A stretch of 64,000 bases of DNA from contig NZ_CP011427.1 of assembly GCF_001506165.1 (NCBI RefSeq), positions 3,720,001 through 3,784,000 of the forward strand, in the 5' to 3' direction. Numbering within the stretch: the first letter of the stretch is position 1; every line of letters begins with the position of its first letter. The position numbers were made by a program, and so were the translations under genes. The notes beneath the pieces are model-generated. The model was given only the letters and a program-made list of their open reading frames with translations, was not told the origin of the DNA and searched no databases. The stretch is from Pantoea vagans (lineage in GTDB: Bacteria > Pseudomonadota > Gammaproteobacteria > Enterobacterales > Enterobacteriaceae). Shown in pieces: positions 36,062-45,891 of this stretch.

Positions 36062-37633
36062 ATGACGGATCAAGTCAATACAACGCCACCACGTCCCATT
36101 GAGCGATTCTTAAATGCTGTTGAATGGCTCGGCAATTTACTCCCTCACCCCATCACCTTATTTGCCCTGTTTTCACTGATCATCGTTGTCACATCGGCGA
36201 TTGCGGCCTCCTTAGGCGTGAGCGTACTTGATCCCCGGCCAGCAGGTGCGGCAGGGCGCACTGCAGATGGCATGATTCATGTGGTCAGCCTGATGAACGC
36301 TGAGGGCCTGCAACGTATCGTGAGCAATCTGGTGACCAATTTCACTGGCTTTGCTCCTTTGGGCACGGTACTGGTCGCGCTGCTGGGCGTCGGCATTGCC
36401 GAGCAATCAGGCCTGCTGTCAGCCGCAATGCGCACTTTGGTGTTCAACGCGCCGAAAAAGCTGATCACGTTCACGGTGGTGTTCGCGGGTATCGTCTCTA
36501 ACACTGCTGCTGAGCTTGGCTACGTGGTGCTGATCCCCTTGGCAGCGATGATTTTCCACTCACTGGGACGACATCCGCTGGCCGGGCTGGCAGCCGCTTT
36601 CGCCGGGGTTTCCGGAGGCTACAGTGCAAACTTATTGCTGGGTACCATTGATCCACTGCTGTCAGGAATTACCCAAAGCGCCGCGCAAATTATCGACCCC
36701 ACTTACAGCGTTGGGCCAGAGGTCAACTGGTACTTTATGTTCGCCAGCACCTTCTTCATCTCAATATTAGGCACCTGGATCACCAACAGCATTGTCGAGC
36801 CCAAGTTGGGGCAATATCAGGATAGCGAAGGTGACGCCGTACGCGGTGAGATGGGTGAACTCTCTTCCGCTGAACGCCGCGCACTGAAAGGCGCAGGCTG
36901 GACCGTCTTAGGGGTTACGCTGATACTGGCGCTGACGGTTATACCGGGTTATGGCGTATTATTGAACCCTAAAACGGGTACGCTGGCGGGCTCGCCTTTC
37001 CTCAAAGGCATTGTGGTATTTATCTTCGTGTTCTTCGCCATTCCCGGTTACGTCTACGGCCGCATGATGGGAAATATGCGCAGCGACCGAGATGTGATCA
37101 ATGCCATGTCCACCAGCATGAGCAGCATGGGCATGTATATCGTGCTGGTATTTTTTGCCGCCCAGTTTGTCGCCTTCTTTAACTGGAGCAACTTCGGCAC
37201 CGTGGTGGCGGTGAAAGGCGCCAACCTGCTCTCTTCGCTGGATATGAGCGCACCGTTGCTGTTTGTGTGCTTCATTATGATATGCGGTTTCATCAACCTG
37301 ATGATTGGCTCCGCCTCTGCGCAGTGGGCAGTCACCGCGCCGATCTTTGTTCCGATGTTAATGCTGGTCGGTTTCGCACCGGAAGTGATCCAGGCGGCTT
37401 ATCGCATTGGTGATTCCGTCACCAATTTGATCACACCAATGATGAGCTATTTCGGCTTAATTATGGCCGTGGCGGCGCGCTATCGTCGTAATATGGGCAT
37501 CGGCACCTTAGTGGCCATGATGCTGCCCTATTCCGTGGTGTTTATGATTGGCTGGACGTTGCTGTTCGTGGTGTGGGTATTTGTGTTCAATCTCCCGGTC
37601 GGGCCGGGGGCGGCAACCTGGTACACCATTTAA
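36062..37633 (+). CDS. AbgT-family transporter
   Basis: A 523-residue inner-membrane protein. Around a dozen hydrophobic segments and the motifs PHPITLFALFSL, NTAAELGYVVLIPLAAMIFHSLGRHPLAGLAAAFAGVSGGYSANLL in outline, and SASAQWAVTAPIFVPMLMLVG are typical of the AbgT family, whose members import p-aminobenzoyl-glutamate (AbgT) or export sulfonamides (MtrF, YdaH). Which it does here cannot be told. It takes the place of yhhX of E. coli, next to ryhB, behind an AT-rich upstream region that suggests acquisition. It is convergent with ryhB. Confidence 0.9.
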   Translation: MTDQVNTTPPRPIERFLNAVEWLGNLLPHPITLFALFSLIIVVTSAIAASLGVSVLDPRPAGAAGRTADGMIHVVSLMNAEGLQRIVSNLVTNFTGFAPLGTVLVALLGVGIAEQSGLLSAAMRTLVFNAPKKLITFTVVFAGIVSNTAAELGYVVLIPLAAMIFHSLGRHPLAGLAAAFAGVSGGYSANLLLGTIDPLLSGITQSAAQIIDPTYSVGPEVNWYFMFASTFFISILGTWITNSIVEPKLGQYQDSEGDAVRGEMGELSSAERRALKGAGWTVLGVTLILALTVIPGYGVLLNPKTGTLAGSPFLKGIVVFIFVFFAIPGYVYGRMMGNMRSDRDVINAMSTSMSSMGMYIVLVFFAAQFVAFFNWSNFGTVVAVKGANLLSSLDMSAPLLFVCFIMICGFINLMIGSASAQWAVTAPIFVPMLMLVGFAPEVIQAAYRIGDSVTNLITPMMSYFGLIMAVAARYRRNMGIGTLVAMMLPYSVVFMIGWTLLFVVWVFVFNLPVGPGAATWYTI

Positions 37634-37639
37634 GAGGCA

Positions 37640-37735
37640 AAAAAAAAGCCAGCACCCGAGCTGGCTAAGAAACACTGGAAGCAATGTGAGCAATGTCGTG
37701 CTTACCCGGTTGTCAGGAGACGTCCCCGAGTCCGC
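37640..37735 (-). ncRNA. ryhB: Small regulatory RNA RyhB
   Basis: About 96 bases on the minus strand. The stretch AAGCACGACATTGCTCACAT and its continuation TTGCTTCCAGT is the target-pairing core of E. coli RyhB, followed by a terminator stem AGCCAGC/GCTGGCT and a long T-run. The 5' end is set by analogy just after the Fur box, at the G of GCGG; the first 45 bases differ from E. coli. RyhB with Hfq represses non-essential iron-protein mRNAs when iron is short. It lies next to yhhY as in E. coli, although yhhX is replaced. Confidence 0.92.
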
Positions 37736-37737
37736 AT

Positions 37738-37756
37738 GACAATAATAATCATTATC
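37738..37756 (-). promoter_or_regulatory. Fur box of ryhB
   Basis: On the minus strand GATAATGATTATTATTGTC matches 16 of 19 positions of the Fur consensus and overlaps the -10 (TATTAT). Fur-Fe2+ should repress RyhB. Confidence 0.9.
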
Positions 37757-37861
37757 ATTCGCGTCTGTAAACCCTTTTTGCGATTTATTTTTGATTGACG
37801 CGTTGCGAGAATTCCTTGATGTTAAAGGGGATTTTATTCACTTTGCACAAGGAGTCGCCTT

Positions 37862-38353
37862 ATGAGTCAAGTCACTGTTCGTCATGCCACCCCCGAAGAT
37901 GCTGCGGCCTTAACCCGCCTTTATAGCCAGCCAGAGACCCAGGCTGGCACACTGCATCTTCCTTATCAGTCACCTGTGCTGTGGCAGGAGCGCCTAAATG
38001 ATCTGCGCCCTGGTCAGCACCGCCTGGTGGCCTGCATTGATGAACAAGTGGTAGGGCAACTCACGCTGGATGGGATCACCGTGGCGCGTCGTCGACACGT
38101 GGCATCGATTGGCATGGGTGTTGATCCGGCTTTTCACCGTCGTGGCGTGGGCTCCGCGCTGATGGCGGCGATGATTGACCTGTGCGACAACTGGCTGCAG
38201 GTAACGCGTATTGAGTTAACGGTGTTTGCCGATAACCACAAAGCGATTGGCTTGTATCAGAAGTTTGGCTTCGAGATTGAAGGCACCGCGAAGCGTTTTG
38301 CCATACGCGATGGCGAAATGATTGATACGCATTACATGGCACGATTGAAATAA
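37862..38353 (+). CDS. yhhY: GNAT-family L-amino acid N-acetyltransferase AaaT/YhhY
   Basis: A 163-residue Gcn5-type acetyltransferase. The acetyl-CoA motif is VDPAFHRRGVGSALM near residue 90 and VFADNHKAIGLYQKFGFEIEG lies in the C-terminal half. It matches E. coli YhhY, reported to acetylate phenylalanine and methionine. It starts 126 bases from the ryhB promoter, the same adjacency as E. coli. A dispersed palindrome separates it from convergent ggt. Confidence 0.9.
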   Translation: MSQVTVRHATPEDAAALTRLYSQPETQAGTLHLPYQSPVLWQERLNDLRPGQHRLVACIDEQVVGQLTLDGITVARRRHVASIGMGVDPAFHRRGVGSALMAAMIDLCDNWLQVTRIELTVFADNHKAIGLYQKFGFEIEGTAKRFAIRDGEMIDTHYMARLK

Positions 38354-38357
38354 ATCC

Positions 38358-38409
38358 AGGTGCGCATCAATGCGCACCCTATAAAAGGGTCGCCATTAGT
38401 GGCGACCCC
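38358..38409. repeat. Interspersed palindrome family A, copy 4
   Basis: GGTGCGCATCAATGCGCACC, a short CTATAAAA linker and GGTCGCCATTAGTGGCGACC, between the convergent 3' ends of yhhY and ggt. Confidence 0.85.
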
Positions 38410-38415
38410 ACTTTT

Positions 38416-40167
38416 CTAATACCCCGCACTCAAATCATCCACCGAACGCGGATCGGATGCGCCATAACGCATACCATCCGGCCCGATCATAATGCTCTGT
38501 GTGCTACCCATCGCCGGCAGGACTTTTACATGCTGACCTTTGGCCTCCAGCAAGCGCAGCGTATCCGGGCTGAAGCCTTTCTCCACGCGGAGCTGATCTG
38601 GCAACCACTGATGATGGAAGCGCGGCGCGTTAGTGGCTTCCGCTACGTTCATACCGAAATCGATGCTGTTCACCACCATTTGCAGCACGGTGGTAATAAT
38701 TCGGCTACCGCCTGGGCTGCCGGTCACCAGCCAGGTTTTCCCGTCTTTCGCCACAATCGTCGGTGACATCGATGACAGCGGACGCTTGGCCGGTTGCACC
38801 GCATTGGCCTCACCGCCCACTAAGCCATACACGTTTGGCGTACCCGGTTTGGCGGAGAAATCATCCATTTCGTTGTTCATCAGGATGCCGCTCTGCCCGG
38901 CAACAATGCCGCTACCGAAGTAGGTATTCAGCGTATAAGTCACCGCTACCGCATTGCCATCTTTATCCACCACCGAGAAGTGCGTGGTTTGGTTGCTTTC
39001 GTAAGGTTCCAGTTTACCCGGTTTGATTTCACTGGAAGGACGCGCTTTGTTGACGTCGATCTGCTGCGCCAGGGTTTTGGCGTAGGCTTTGCTGGTCAAC
39101 GCCTGCTGCGGCACTTTGACAAAATCAGGGTCACCCAAATACTCCGAGCGATCGGCATAGGCGTATTTCTCCGCTTCCGCCATCACCTGCATCGCATCGG
39201 CGCTGCCAAAGCCCCACTTCGCCAGATCGAAGTTTTCCAGGATATTGAGGATCTGCACGATATGAATACCGCCCGATGATGGCGGTGGCATGGAGAACAC
39301 CTCATAGCCGCGATAGGTGCCACTCACGGGTTTGCGCTCCACCGCGCGATAGGCGGCCAGATCCGGCTTACCGATCAAACCACCGTGCTGCGCCATTTCG
39401 CCCGCGATCTCATCGGCGATTTTGCCTTTGTAGAAGGCATCTGGCCCCTGCTGAGCGATCAGTTGCAGGCTGTGCGCGAGGTTCTTCTGCACCAGACGAT
39501 CGCCTTTCTGATAAGGCTGACCATCCGCTTTGTAGAAGATCGCACGGCTGTTGTCGTGGTTGATAAGAGTCTCTTTACCGTAGGTCGCCAGGTCATCAGC
39601 CAGCGCATCGTTGACGATAATGCCGTCACGCGCCAGCTTGATTGCCGGAGCCAGCAGTTTGCTCAATGGCAAGGTGCCATATTTCTGTGCGGCGAGCGCA
39701 AATCCCGCCACGGTGCCCGGCGTGCCAGAGGCTAAGTGCGAAGTCAGCGATAACTTCGGATCGGCGTTGCCCTGTTTATCGAGGAACATATCGCGCGAGG
39801 CACGGGCCGGAGCCATTTCACGGAAGTCGATGGCGGTCGTGCGGCCAGATGCGGTACGCAGCATCATAAATCCGCCGCCGCCCAGGTTGCCGGCCTGTGG
39901 ATGCGTCACGGCCAGCGCAAATCCAACCGCTACCGCCGCATCCACGGCGTTACCGCCCTGCTTAAGAATATCGACGCCCACTTCCGTTGCTATCGCATCC
40001 ACGGACGCCACCATGCCGTGCTTCGCCTTCACCGGGTGGAAGGTATCGCTATCTACGCCATAGGAGACCGGCGGAGCGCTGGCAGGCGCGGCCTGTGCGC
40101 CCTGCACCACGGTAAAACTCATGAGTAACGCCCAGCCAATCTGGCGCATGCTGCCCTGTTTTCTCAT
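38416..40167 (-). CDS. ggt: Gamma-glutamyltranspeptidase
   Basis: A 583-residue periplasmic enzyme with a signal peptide (MRQIGWALLMSFTVVQGAQA). It is synthesised as a proenzyme and cuts itself before Thr394 in ESNQTTHFSVV; the mature small subunit begins there. GNAVDAAVAVGFALAVTHP and SPGGSRIITTVLQ are family signatures. It transfers gamma-glutamyl groups from glutathione. It is divergent from yhhA; a perfect 14-base palindrome lies 50 bases upstream. Confidence 0.96.
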   Translation of the reverse strand: MRKQGSMRQIGWALLMSFTVVQGAQAAPASAPPVSYGVDSDTFHPVKAKHGMVASVDAIATEVGVDILKQGGNAVDAAVAVGFALAVTHPQAGNLGGGGFMMLRTASGRTTAIDFREMAPARASRDMFLDKQGNADPKLSLTSHLASGTPGTVAGFALAAQKYGTLPLSKLLAPAIKLARDGIIVNDALADDLATYGKETLINHDNSRAIFYKADGQPYQKGDRLVQKNLAHSLQLIAQQGPDAFYKGKIADEIAGEMAQHGGLIGKPDLAAYRAVERKPVSGTYRGYEVFSMPPPSSGGIHIVQILNILENFDLAKWGFGSADAMQVMAEAEKYAYADRSEYLGDPDFVKVPQQALTSKAYAKTLAQQIDVNKARPSSEIKPGKLEPYESNQTTHFSVVDKDGNAVAVTYTLNTYFGSGIVAGQSGILMNNEMDDFSAKPGTPNVYGLVGGEANAVQPAKRPLSSMSPTIVAKDGKTWLVTGSPGGSRIITTVLQMVVNSIDFGMNVAEATNAPRFHHQWLPDQLRVEKGFSPDTLRLLEAKGQHVKVLPAMGSTQSIMIGPDGMRYGASDPRSVDDLSAGY

Positions 40168-40216
40168 CCTGCTATCATCCTTTTCAGTTGTTTACATTTG
40201 TTATGAACTGATGCAA

Positions 40217-40230
40217 GTGTTTGCAAACAC
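40217..40230. promoter_or_regulatory. Perfect palindrome in the ggt-yhhA divergent region
   Basis: GTGTTTGCAAACAC reads the same on both strands and lies 50 bases upstream of ggt. It may be an operator for an unidentified regulator. Confidence 0.4.
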
Positions 40231-40353
40231 GATAGAAAACTGTAGCAGTAAGCCAAATTCGGTGCACTCCTGGTGATGGACTTTGTGACATCGCATAAAC
40301 TTATAGATGCAGCCACTCCCTCACACAGCAGGCTGCATTAATGGAGGAATACC

Positions 40354-40629
40354 ATGAAAAAATGGCTAATTGTGATTGCCGCGTTGCTGCCACTGAGTGG
40401 CATGGCGAATATGCTGAATAACACCAGCGAGCCCTACAAACCCGGCTACAACCCGAGCCAGCAACGGATGCAGACGCAAATGCAGGTCCAGCAGCAGCAA
40501 CAGCAGCAAAAATTGCGTCAGGATCAGCAACAGCAAAATCAGGAATTGCAGCGCAAAATGCAGGAACGGCGGGACAGTGCCCAGCAGCGCGTGATTCAGC
40601 AGCAGCCGGGCCAGCAGAGCGGGAATTAA
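40354..40629 (+). CDS. yhhA: Glutamine-rich periplasmic protein YhhA (DUF2756)
   Basis: A 91-residue protein with a signal peptide ([17 protein letters not shown]) and a mature part that is almost one-third glutamine ([20 protein letters not shown] in outline), likely helical or coiled. The function is unknown. ATG 40354 follows GGAGGA. It is between ggt and ugpQ as in E. coli, and its stop codon overlaps that of convergent ugpQ by two bases. Confidence 0.88.
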   Translation: MKKWLIVIAALLPLSGMANMLNNTSEPYKPGYNPSQQRMQTQMQVQQQQQQQKLRQDQQQQNQELQRKMQERRDSAQQRVIQQQPGQQSGN

Positions 40630-41369
40630 CGGAAGTCCGGGCCGATAATGTCGATGCGATCGGTGCAGATGGCGTCGACACCCCAGTTTAACAGCTCGCG
40701 CGCTCGCGCGGGCTGATTCACGGTGTACACCAGAATGTGTAATCCGGCGACTTTCAGCTGCGCGGTGCGCTCAGCATCCAACAATTTGTGATTCAGATGG
40801 ATGGAAACACAGCCCAGCGCCGACGTCAGCGTCAACCAGTCATCGTGCCATTCATCCAACAGCAATCCGCGAGGCAGTTCAGGTACCGCCTGCTTGGCCG
40901 CTTCCAGTGCGTCATAAGAGAAGGAAGACAACAGCGGTGCCGTTTGCCCCTGCCAGAGTTCGCGGGCAGCTAGCGCCACATCACGTCCGGTTTCCTGCTC
41001 TTTGCCCGTGGTGGGTTTGATCTCGATGTTCGCCATCATCTGATGCTGACGGCAGCGTTCCGCCACGTCACGCAACAGTGCCAGGGGTTCGCCCTCATAC
41101 TCGCGGCTGTACCAGCTCCCCGCATCGAGCTGCGACAACTTACTCCATGACAGATCGCCTGCTACTCCCCAGCCGTTGCTGGTGCGGTCCAGCGTGTCGT
41201 CATGCAGCAGGAATACCTGCTTATCCTCTGACAGCTTGGCATCAAACTCGATCATGGTATGACCGTACTGCGCGCCGACATCAATCGCCGCAAGGGTATT
41301 TTCCGGGGCCAGTTTACCGCCGCCGCGATGGGCGACAATCTGTGGGTAGGGCCAGTTTTCTGCACTCAT
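40626..41369 (-). CDS. ugpQ: Cytoplasmic glycerophosphodiester phosphodiesterase
   Basis: A 247-residue GDPD-fold enzyme, E. coli length, whose ATG overlaps the ugpC stop (ATGA). [18 protein letters not shown] and [24 protein letters not shown] carry the His, Glu and Asp active-site residues. It hydrolyses imported glycerophosphodiesters to glycerol-3-phosphate. It is the last gene of ugpBAECQ. Confidence 0.95.
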   Translation of the reverse strand: MSAENWPYPQIVAHRGGGKLAPENTLAAIDVGAQYGHTMIEFDAKLSEDKQVFLLHDDTLDRTSNGWGVAGDLSWSKLSQLDAGSWYSREYEGEPLALLRDVAERCRQHQMMANIEIKPTTGKEQETGRDVALAARELWQGQTAPLLSSFSYDALEAAKQAVPELPRGLLLDEWHDDWLTLTSALGCVSIHLNHKLLDAERTAQLKVAGLHILVYTVNQPARARELLNWGVDAICTDRIDIIGPDFR

Positions 41370-42439
41370 TCCAGACGCTTTCCATGGGTAGAATCGAAGA
41401 AGTGTAACGCATCTGGCGGCAGATGTAGCCACAAGGAGCTGCCCGATGCCGGACGCTCGCTGTGTGGCAAACGCACCACCAGTCGCGTATTGCCAATGCG
41501 ACCGTGTGCGAGGTTATCCGCACCTAACATCTCCAGTGTATCCACCACCAGCGGGATTCCCCCAGCGGCTTGCGAGCTGAGCACCAGATGTTCAGGACGA
41601 ATACCCAGCGTCAGCGGGCGGTTTGCCCATTTGGCTTTGCTTTCGCCCAGCGGCAAACTGTTGAGCGCATCCAGTGTAAAGCGGGTGCCATCACTGTTGA
41701 TCTGGCCTGGCAGCAGGTTCATCGCTGGCGCACCAATGAAGGAAGCGACAAACTGGCTGGCGGGGCGTTCATACACTTCTACTGGCGTGCCGACTTGCTC
41801 CACAACGCCTTTGTTCATCACCATGACGCGCTGTGCCAGCGTCATCGCTTCCACCTGATCGTGCGTCACGTAAAGGCTGGTGGTTTTCAGACGACGATGC
41901 AGCTGTTGCAGCTCAAGGCGCATTTGTACACGGAGGCGCGCATCAAGGTTCGACAGCGGTTCATCAAACAGGAATACCGCCGGTTCACGCACGATGGCGC
42001 GGCCCATCGCCACACGCTGACGCTGGCCACCAGAAAGCTCACGTGGACGACGCGCCAGCAGGTGATCCAGCTCCAGACTGCGTGCCGCTTCCATCACACG
42101 CTGATCAATTTGCTCTTTGCCCATGCCGCGAATTTTCAGGCCATACGCCATGTTTTCGCCCACCGTCATATGCGGATAGAGCGCGTAGTTCTGGAACACC
42201 ATGGCAATACCACGATCTTTCGGTTCCATGTTGGTCACGCGTTTGTCGTCGATATAGATATCGCCCGAGGTCACACGTTCCAGGCCTGCCACCATACGCA
42301 GCAGCGTTGATTTGCCGCAGCCGGAAGGGCCGACCATCACCATAAATTCGCCATCGTTGATGGTGATGTTGAGTGGCTGGATGATCTGATTTTTGCCGTC
42401 ATACGATTTGGTGACGGTCTGAAGGGTTACGCCTGCCAT
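41366..42439 (-). CDS. ugpC: Glycerol-3-phosphate importer ATPase
   Basis: A 357-residue ABC ATPase: Walker [10 protein letters not shown] near residue 37, [15 protein letters not shown] near residue 135, [21 protein letters not shown] and a C-terminal TOBE/regulatory domain. It drives UgpAE and belongs to the MalK-like group. The start follows directly after the ugpE stop (TAAATG). Confidence 0.96.
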   Translation of the reverse strand: MAGVTLQTVTKSYDGKNQIIQPLNITINDGEFMVMVGPSGCGKSTLLRMVAGLERVTSGDIYIDDKRVTNMEPKDRGIAMVFQNYALYPHMTVGENMAYGLKIRGMGKEQIDQRVMEAARSLELDHLLARRPRELSGGQRQRVAMGRAIVREPAVFLFDEPLSNLDARLRVQMRLELQQLHRRLKTTSLYVTHDQVEAMTLAQRVMVMNKGVVEQVGTPVEVYERPASQFVASFIGAPAMNLLPGQINSDGTRFTLDALNSLPLGESKAKWANRPLTLGIRPEHLVLSSQAAGGIPLVVDTLEMLGADNLAHGRIGNTRLVVRLPHSERPASGSSLWLHLPPDALHFFDSTHGKRLE

Positions 42440-43285
42440 TTATTTATCACTCTCCACCAGGCCACGTACAAAGGCACGTTGCATCACGAGTACCACCACC
42501 ACCGGTGGGATCAAGGTTAATAACATTGCCGCCATCACTTCATTCCACTGCGTAGGGCCGCCGCTGGTGTTGATCATACTTTTCACCCCGGCCACTGCGG
42601 TGCTGAGTGAAGGGTCGTTGATGATCAACAGCGGCCACAGATACTGGTTCCAGCCATAGATAAAGGTGATCACGAACAGGGCGGCGAGATTGGTTTTGGA
42701 CAGCGGTAACACGATGTCCCAGAAGAAACGCATCGGGCTGGCGCCATCAATACGTGCCGCCTCAATCAGTTCGTCCGGCAGTGACATAAAGAACTGGCGG
42801 AACAGGAAGGTGGCGGTGGCAGAGGCCATCAACGGCAGCGTTAAGCCACTGTAGCTGTCGAGCATGTGCAGGTTTGAAATCACTTCTACCGTGGGGAAGA
42901 TACGCACTTCAACCGGCAACATCAGCGTGATGAAAATCAACCAGAAGAACAGCGTGCGCAGCGGAAAGCGAAACCACACCAGCGCGAACGCGGAGAGCAT
43001 CGACACCGCAATTTTGCCCACGGTGATGCCAAGCGCCATGATCAGGCTGTTCATCATCATCATGCCAAATGCCGGACCACTGCCGTTAACCCCTTGAGTC
43101 CAGATGCGTGAGATGTTGTCCCACAGGTGCGTACCCGGCACCAGCGTCATCGGCACCTGATACACCGCTTCGTTATCCAGCGTTGCCGCCACAATCGCCA
43201 CGTACAGCGGGAAGAGAATGGTCAGCACGCCGAGCACCAGCAAGGTATGGCTGAAGATATCCAGCCCGCGTCGATTTTCAATCAT
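42440..43285 (-). CDS. ugpE: Glycerol-3-phosphate importer permease UgpE
   Basis: A 281-residue permease with six membrane segments and EAA loop [23 protein letters not shown] near residue 175. It pairs with UgpA. Its ATG overlaps the ugpA stop. Confidence 0.95.
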   Translation of the reverse strand: MIENRRGLDIFSHTLLVLGVLTILFPLYVAIVAATLDNEAVYQVPMTLVPGTHLWDNISRIWTQGVNGSGPAFGMMMMNSLIMALGITVGKIAVSMLSAFALVWFRFPLRTLFFWLIFITLMLPVEVRIFPTVEVISNLHMLDSYSGLTLPLMASATATFLFRQFFMSLPDELIEAARIDGASPMRFFWDIVLPLSKTNLAALFVITFIYGWNQYLWPLLIINDPSLSTAVAGVKSMINTSGGPTQWNEVMAAMLLTLIPPVVVVLVMQRAFVRGLVESDK

Positions 43286-44169
43286 TGGTATTGCACCTTA
43301 CGCTCGACAAAGCGGAATTGCAGGATGGTCAGGCCAATCACCAGCAGCATCAGCACCACCGACTGGGCGGCAGAGGATGAGAGATCCAACCCGGTAAAGC
43401 CTTCACGGTAGATTTTGTAAATCAGCGTGGTGGTGGCCTGCACCGGACCACCGCCCGTGGCGGCATCGATCACCGGGAAGGTATCGAAGAAGGCATACAC
43501 CAGGTTAACCACCAGCAGGAAGAAACTCACTGGCGTAATCAGCGGCAGTGACAGGTTGAAGAAACGGCGCACCGGTCCGGCGCCGTCAATCGCCGCCGCT
43601 TCCACCAGCGATTTTGGAATCGACTGCAGCGCGGCGAAGAAGAACAGGAAGTTGTAGCTCATCTGCTGCCAGATAGAGGCCAACACGATCAGGAACATCG
43701 CCTGACCACTGTTTTGCGCGTAGTTCCAGTTGTAGCCAATCTGGTTCAACAGGTGGCTGAACAGGCCAAGGCCGGGATTGAACAGGAACATCCACAGTAC
43801 GGCCGCCACCACGGGCGCAACGGCGTAAGGCAGCAGCAATAAGGTTTGATACAGCTTTTTCAGACGCACCACGTAATCAACCAGCGCCGCCAGCAGCAGC
43901 GAGAAGGTCATGCCGCACACCGTGACCAGTGCGCTGAACTCAATGGTGGTCCAGAAAGAGTCGAGATAATAGCTGTCATTAAACAAGCGCTTGAAGTTGT
44001 CCAGACCGACAAAGGTGCTGGATATGCCAAAGGGATCGATGCTTTGCAACGAATACCACAGTGCTTCCCCGGCAGGCCACAGGAAGAAAATGGCGGTGAT
44101 CACCAGCTGCGGTGCGACCAGCAAATAGGGCAGAAAACGGGAGCGAAAAACGGGGCGTGATGAGGACAT
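43282..44169 (-). CDS. ugpA: Glycerol-3-phosphate importer permease UgpA
   Basis: A 295-residue permease with six membrane segments and EAA loop [24 protein letters not shown] near residue 195. It pairs with UgpE. A GC-rich stem-loop (44192-44218) lies between ugpB and this gene. Confidence 0.95.
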   Translation of the reverse strand: MSSSRPVFRSRFLPYLLVAPQLVITAIFFLWPAGEALWYSLQSIDPFGISSTFVGLDNFKRLFNDSYYLDSFWTTIEFSALVTVCGMTFSLLLAALVDYVVRLKKLYQTLLLLPYAVAPVVAAVLWMFLFNPGLGLFSHLLNQIGYNWNYAQNSGQAMFLIVLASIWQQMSYNFLFFFAALQSIPKSLVEAAAIDGAGPVRRFFNLSLPLITPVSFFLLVVNLVYAFFDTFPVIDAATGGGPVQATTTLIYKIYREGFTGLDLSSSAAQSVVLMLLVIGLTILQFRFVERKVQYQ

Positions 44170-44191
44170 AACAGACTCGCCAAAGAGAAAT

Positions 44192-44218
44192 CGGGGCTGA
44201 CGCCACGCGCCAGCCCCG
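44192..44218 (-). repeat. Stem-loop between ugpB and ugpA
   Basis: CGGGGCTG and CAGCCCCG arms around 11 bases, directly after the ugpB stop, without a long U-tail. It may stabilise the ugpB mRNA or partly attenuate transcription into ugpA. Confidence 0.6.
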
Positions 44219-44229
44219 AGACAACGGAA

Positions 44230-45546
44230 TTACTTCACTTGCTGTTCAAAACGACGCAGCAGTTCATTTCCGCGCTTCACTGCGTTATCCAGTGCAGCTT
44301 GTGGTGCCTGTTTACCCGTCCACACGCCTTCCAGTTCCTCGTCCACGATGGTACGAATCTGTGGCATGTTGCCCAGACGCATGCCTTTGGTGAACGGCAG
44401 TGGATCTTTGTTCAGCATCTGACGCGTGGCAATGTCTGCACCTGGGTTCTTGTCGTAGAAGCCCTGCTGTTTGGTCAGCTCATACGCTGCAGTGGTGATC
44501 GGCAGATAACCGGTCTTTTGGTGCCATTCCGCTGCGATCTCTGGCTGTGCCAGGAACTTCATGAACTCTGCTACACCTTTGTAGGTGTTGGCATCTTTGC
44601 CTTTCATCACCCACAGGCTCGCGCCGCCGATAATGGCGTTCTGCGGTGCGTCTGGCACGGTTGAGTCGTATGGCATCATGCCTACGCCGAAGTTGAACTT
44701 GGCGTAGTGTTTGATATCCGCCAGAGAACCTGAAGAGGCGGTGGTGATACCGCAATCGCCGTTATAGAACTTGGCTGTAGACTCATCTTTACGGCCGAAG
44801 TAGGTGAAATCACCCTTCTTGTTCATGTCTTCAAGCATTTGGATGTGACGCACCTGCACCGGCTTGTTGAACTCCAGCACCGCATCGGTACCGTCGAAGC
44901 CGTTGTTCTTGGTGGCAACCGGCAGTGCATGCCAGGCGCTGAAGTTTTCGATTTGAATCCAGCCCTGCCAGCCACTGGCGTAGCCACAGGTCATGCCGGC
45001 TTTACGCAGGGCATCGGCATCTTTCGCCAGTTCCTGCCAGGTTTTCGGTGGCTGGTCTGGGTTCAGGCCTGCTTTCTTGAAGGCGTCTTTGTTGTAGTAC
45101 AGCACTGGGGTAGAGCTGTTAAAGGGCTGAGAGATCAACTGGCCTTTGCTGTCGCTGTAGTAACCCGCAACGGCTGGCACGAACTGTTTTGGATCCATCT
45201 GCACGCCCGCGTCTTTGAACACGTCATGCACCGGAACGATGGCTTTAGACGCCATCATGGTTGCCGTACCCACTTCGTAAACCTGCAGAATAGCCGGGGC
45301 TTTACCGGTACGCACAGCAGCGATACCCGCTGCCAGGCTCTGCTCATAGTTACCTTTGTAAGTCGGTACGATTTTGTATTCTGGGTGAGCCTGGTTAAAA
45401 CGTTGTGCCAGAGAATCGACTTCTTTGCCTAACTCGCCTTCCATTGAGTGCCAGAAAGGAATGTCTGTAGCAGCCAGCGCATTACCGCTGAGCGCCAGAC
45501 CGAGCAACACACTCATCAGGCGGGGACGAAGCGTAAAAGCGGACAT
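44230..45546 (-). CDS. ugpB: Glycerol-3-phosphate periplasmic binding protein
   Basis: A 438-residue binding protein, equal to E. coli UgpB, from ATG 45546 behind AGGA; the longer open frame starts in the promoter. A signal peptide ends at ALAAT. Mature residues [25 protein letters not shown] start a type I/II two-lobe fold. It binds glycerol-3-phosphate and glycerophosphodiesters. It heads ugpBAECQ behind four PhoB repeats. Confidence 0.96.
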   Translation of the reverse strand: MSAFTLRPRLMSVLLGLALSGNALAATDIPFWHSMEGELGKEVDSLAQRFNQAHPEYKIVPTYKGNYEQSLAAGIAAVRTGKAPAILQVYEVGTATMMASKAIVPVHDVFKDAGVQMDPKQFVPAVAGYYSDSKGQLISQPFNSSTPVLYYNKDAFKKAGLNPDQPPKTWQELAKDADALRKAGMTCGYASGWQGWIQIENFSAWHALPVATKNNGFDGTDAVLEFNKPVQVRHIQMLEDMNKKGDFTYFGRKDESTAKFYNGDCGITTASSGSLADIKHYAKFNFGVGMMPYDSTVPDAPQNAIIGGASLWVMKGKDANTYKGVAEFMKFLAQPEIAAEWHQKTGYLPITTAAYELTKQQGFYDKNPGADIATRQMLNKDPLPFTKGMRLGNMPQIRTIVDEELEGVWTGKQAPQAALDNAVKRGNELLRRFEQQVK

Positions 45547-45622
45547 AAGTTTTTTCCTGTGCTTGTTAGGTACGCGCGATATCACGCATTTTTTTGTTCG
45601 CGAAGTAACATGACACGAGGAA

Positions 45623-45662
45623 ATGACGGAAAAATAACAGGATTATGACGGGAATGTGACGA
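45623..45662 (-). promoter_or_regulatory. Four-repeat Pho box of the ugp operon
   Basis: On the minus strand TCGTCAC, CCGTCAT, CTGTTAT and CCGTCAT follow each other with four-base spacers (11-base period). The E. coli ugp operon is PhoB-controlled, which supports the assignment. Confidence 0.85.
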
Positions 45663-45811
45663 GGTAAAAGCGCATAAGAAAGTTTTAAGTGGCACGAATT
45701 ATCTCAAATTCGTGCACTGTGTTCGGACCGTCGGCGTTACATTCAAACCGCACCTTCAATCAGACCGCCGGCGGCACAGTCAGATTGCGGGCGGACAGCG
45801 CGCACATTATT

Positions 45812-45867
45812 GTAGCGGCGCGATTCATCGCGCGTTTGCAGGAAGCGCAATGAATTGCGCCGCTACG
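45812..45867. repeat. Interspersed palindrome family B, copy 2
   Basis: GTAGCGGCG and CGCCGCTAC enclose hairpins GCGCGATTCATCGCGC and GCGCAATGAATTGCGC. It lies 25 bases past the livF stop. Confidence 0.85.
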
Positions 45868-45891
45868 GATCTATGCAGCCATGATAGTATT

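Larger units (their letters stand above)
45547..45891. other. Non-coding region between ugpB and livF
   Basis: 345 bases with no gene; it holds the ugp Pho box (45623-45662) and a family B palindrome (45812-45867). Confidence 0.75.

Noticed and set aside
45812..45867. CRISPR or toxin-antitoxin elements
   Set aside because: The repeats are palindromic singletons scattered over tens of kilobases, with no regular spacing, spacers or cas genes; no toxin-antitoxin pair was recognised.
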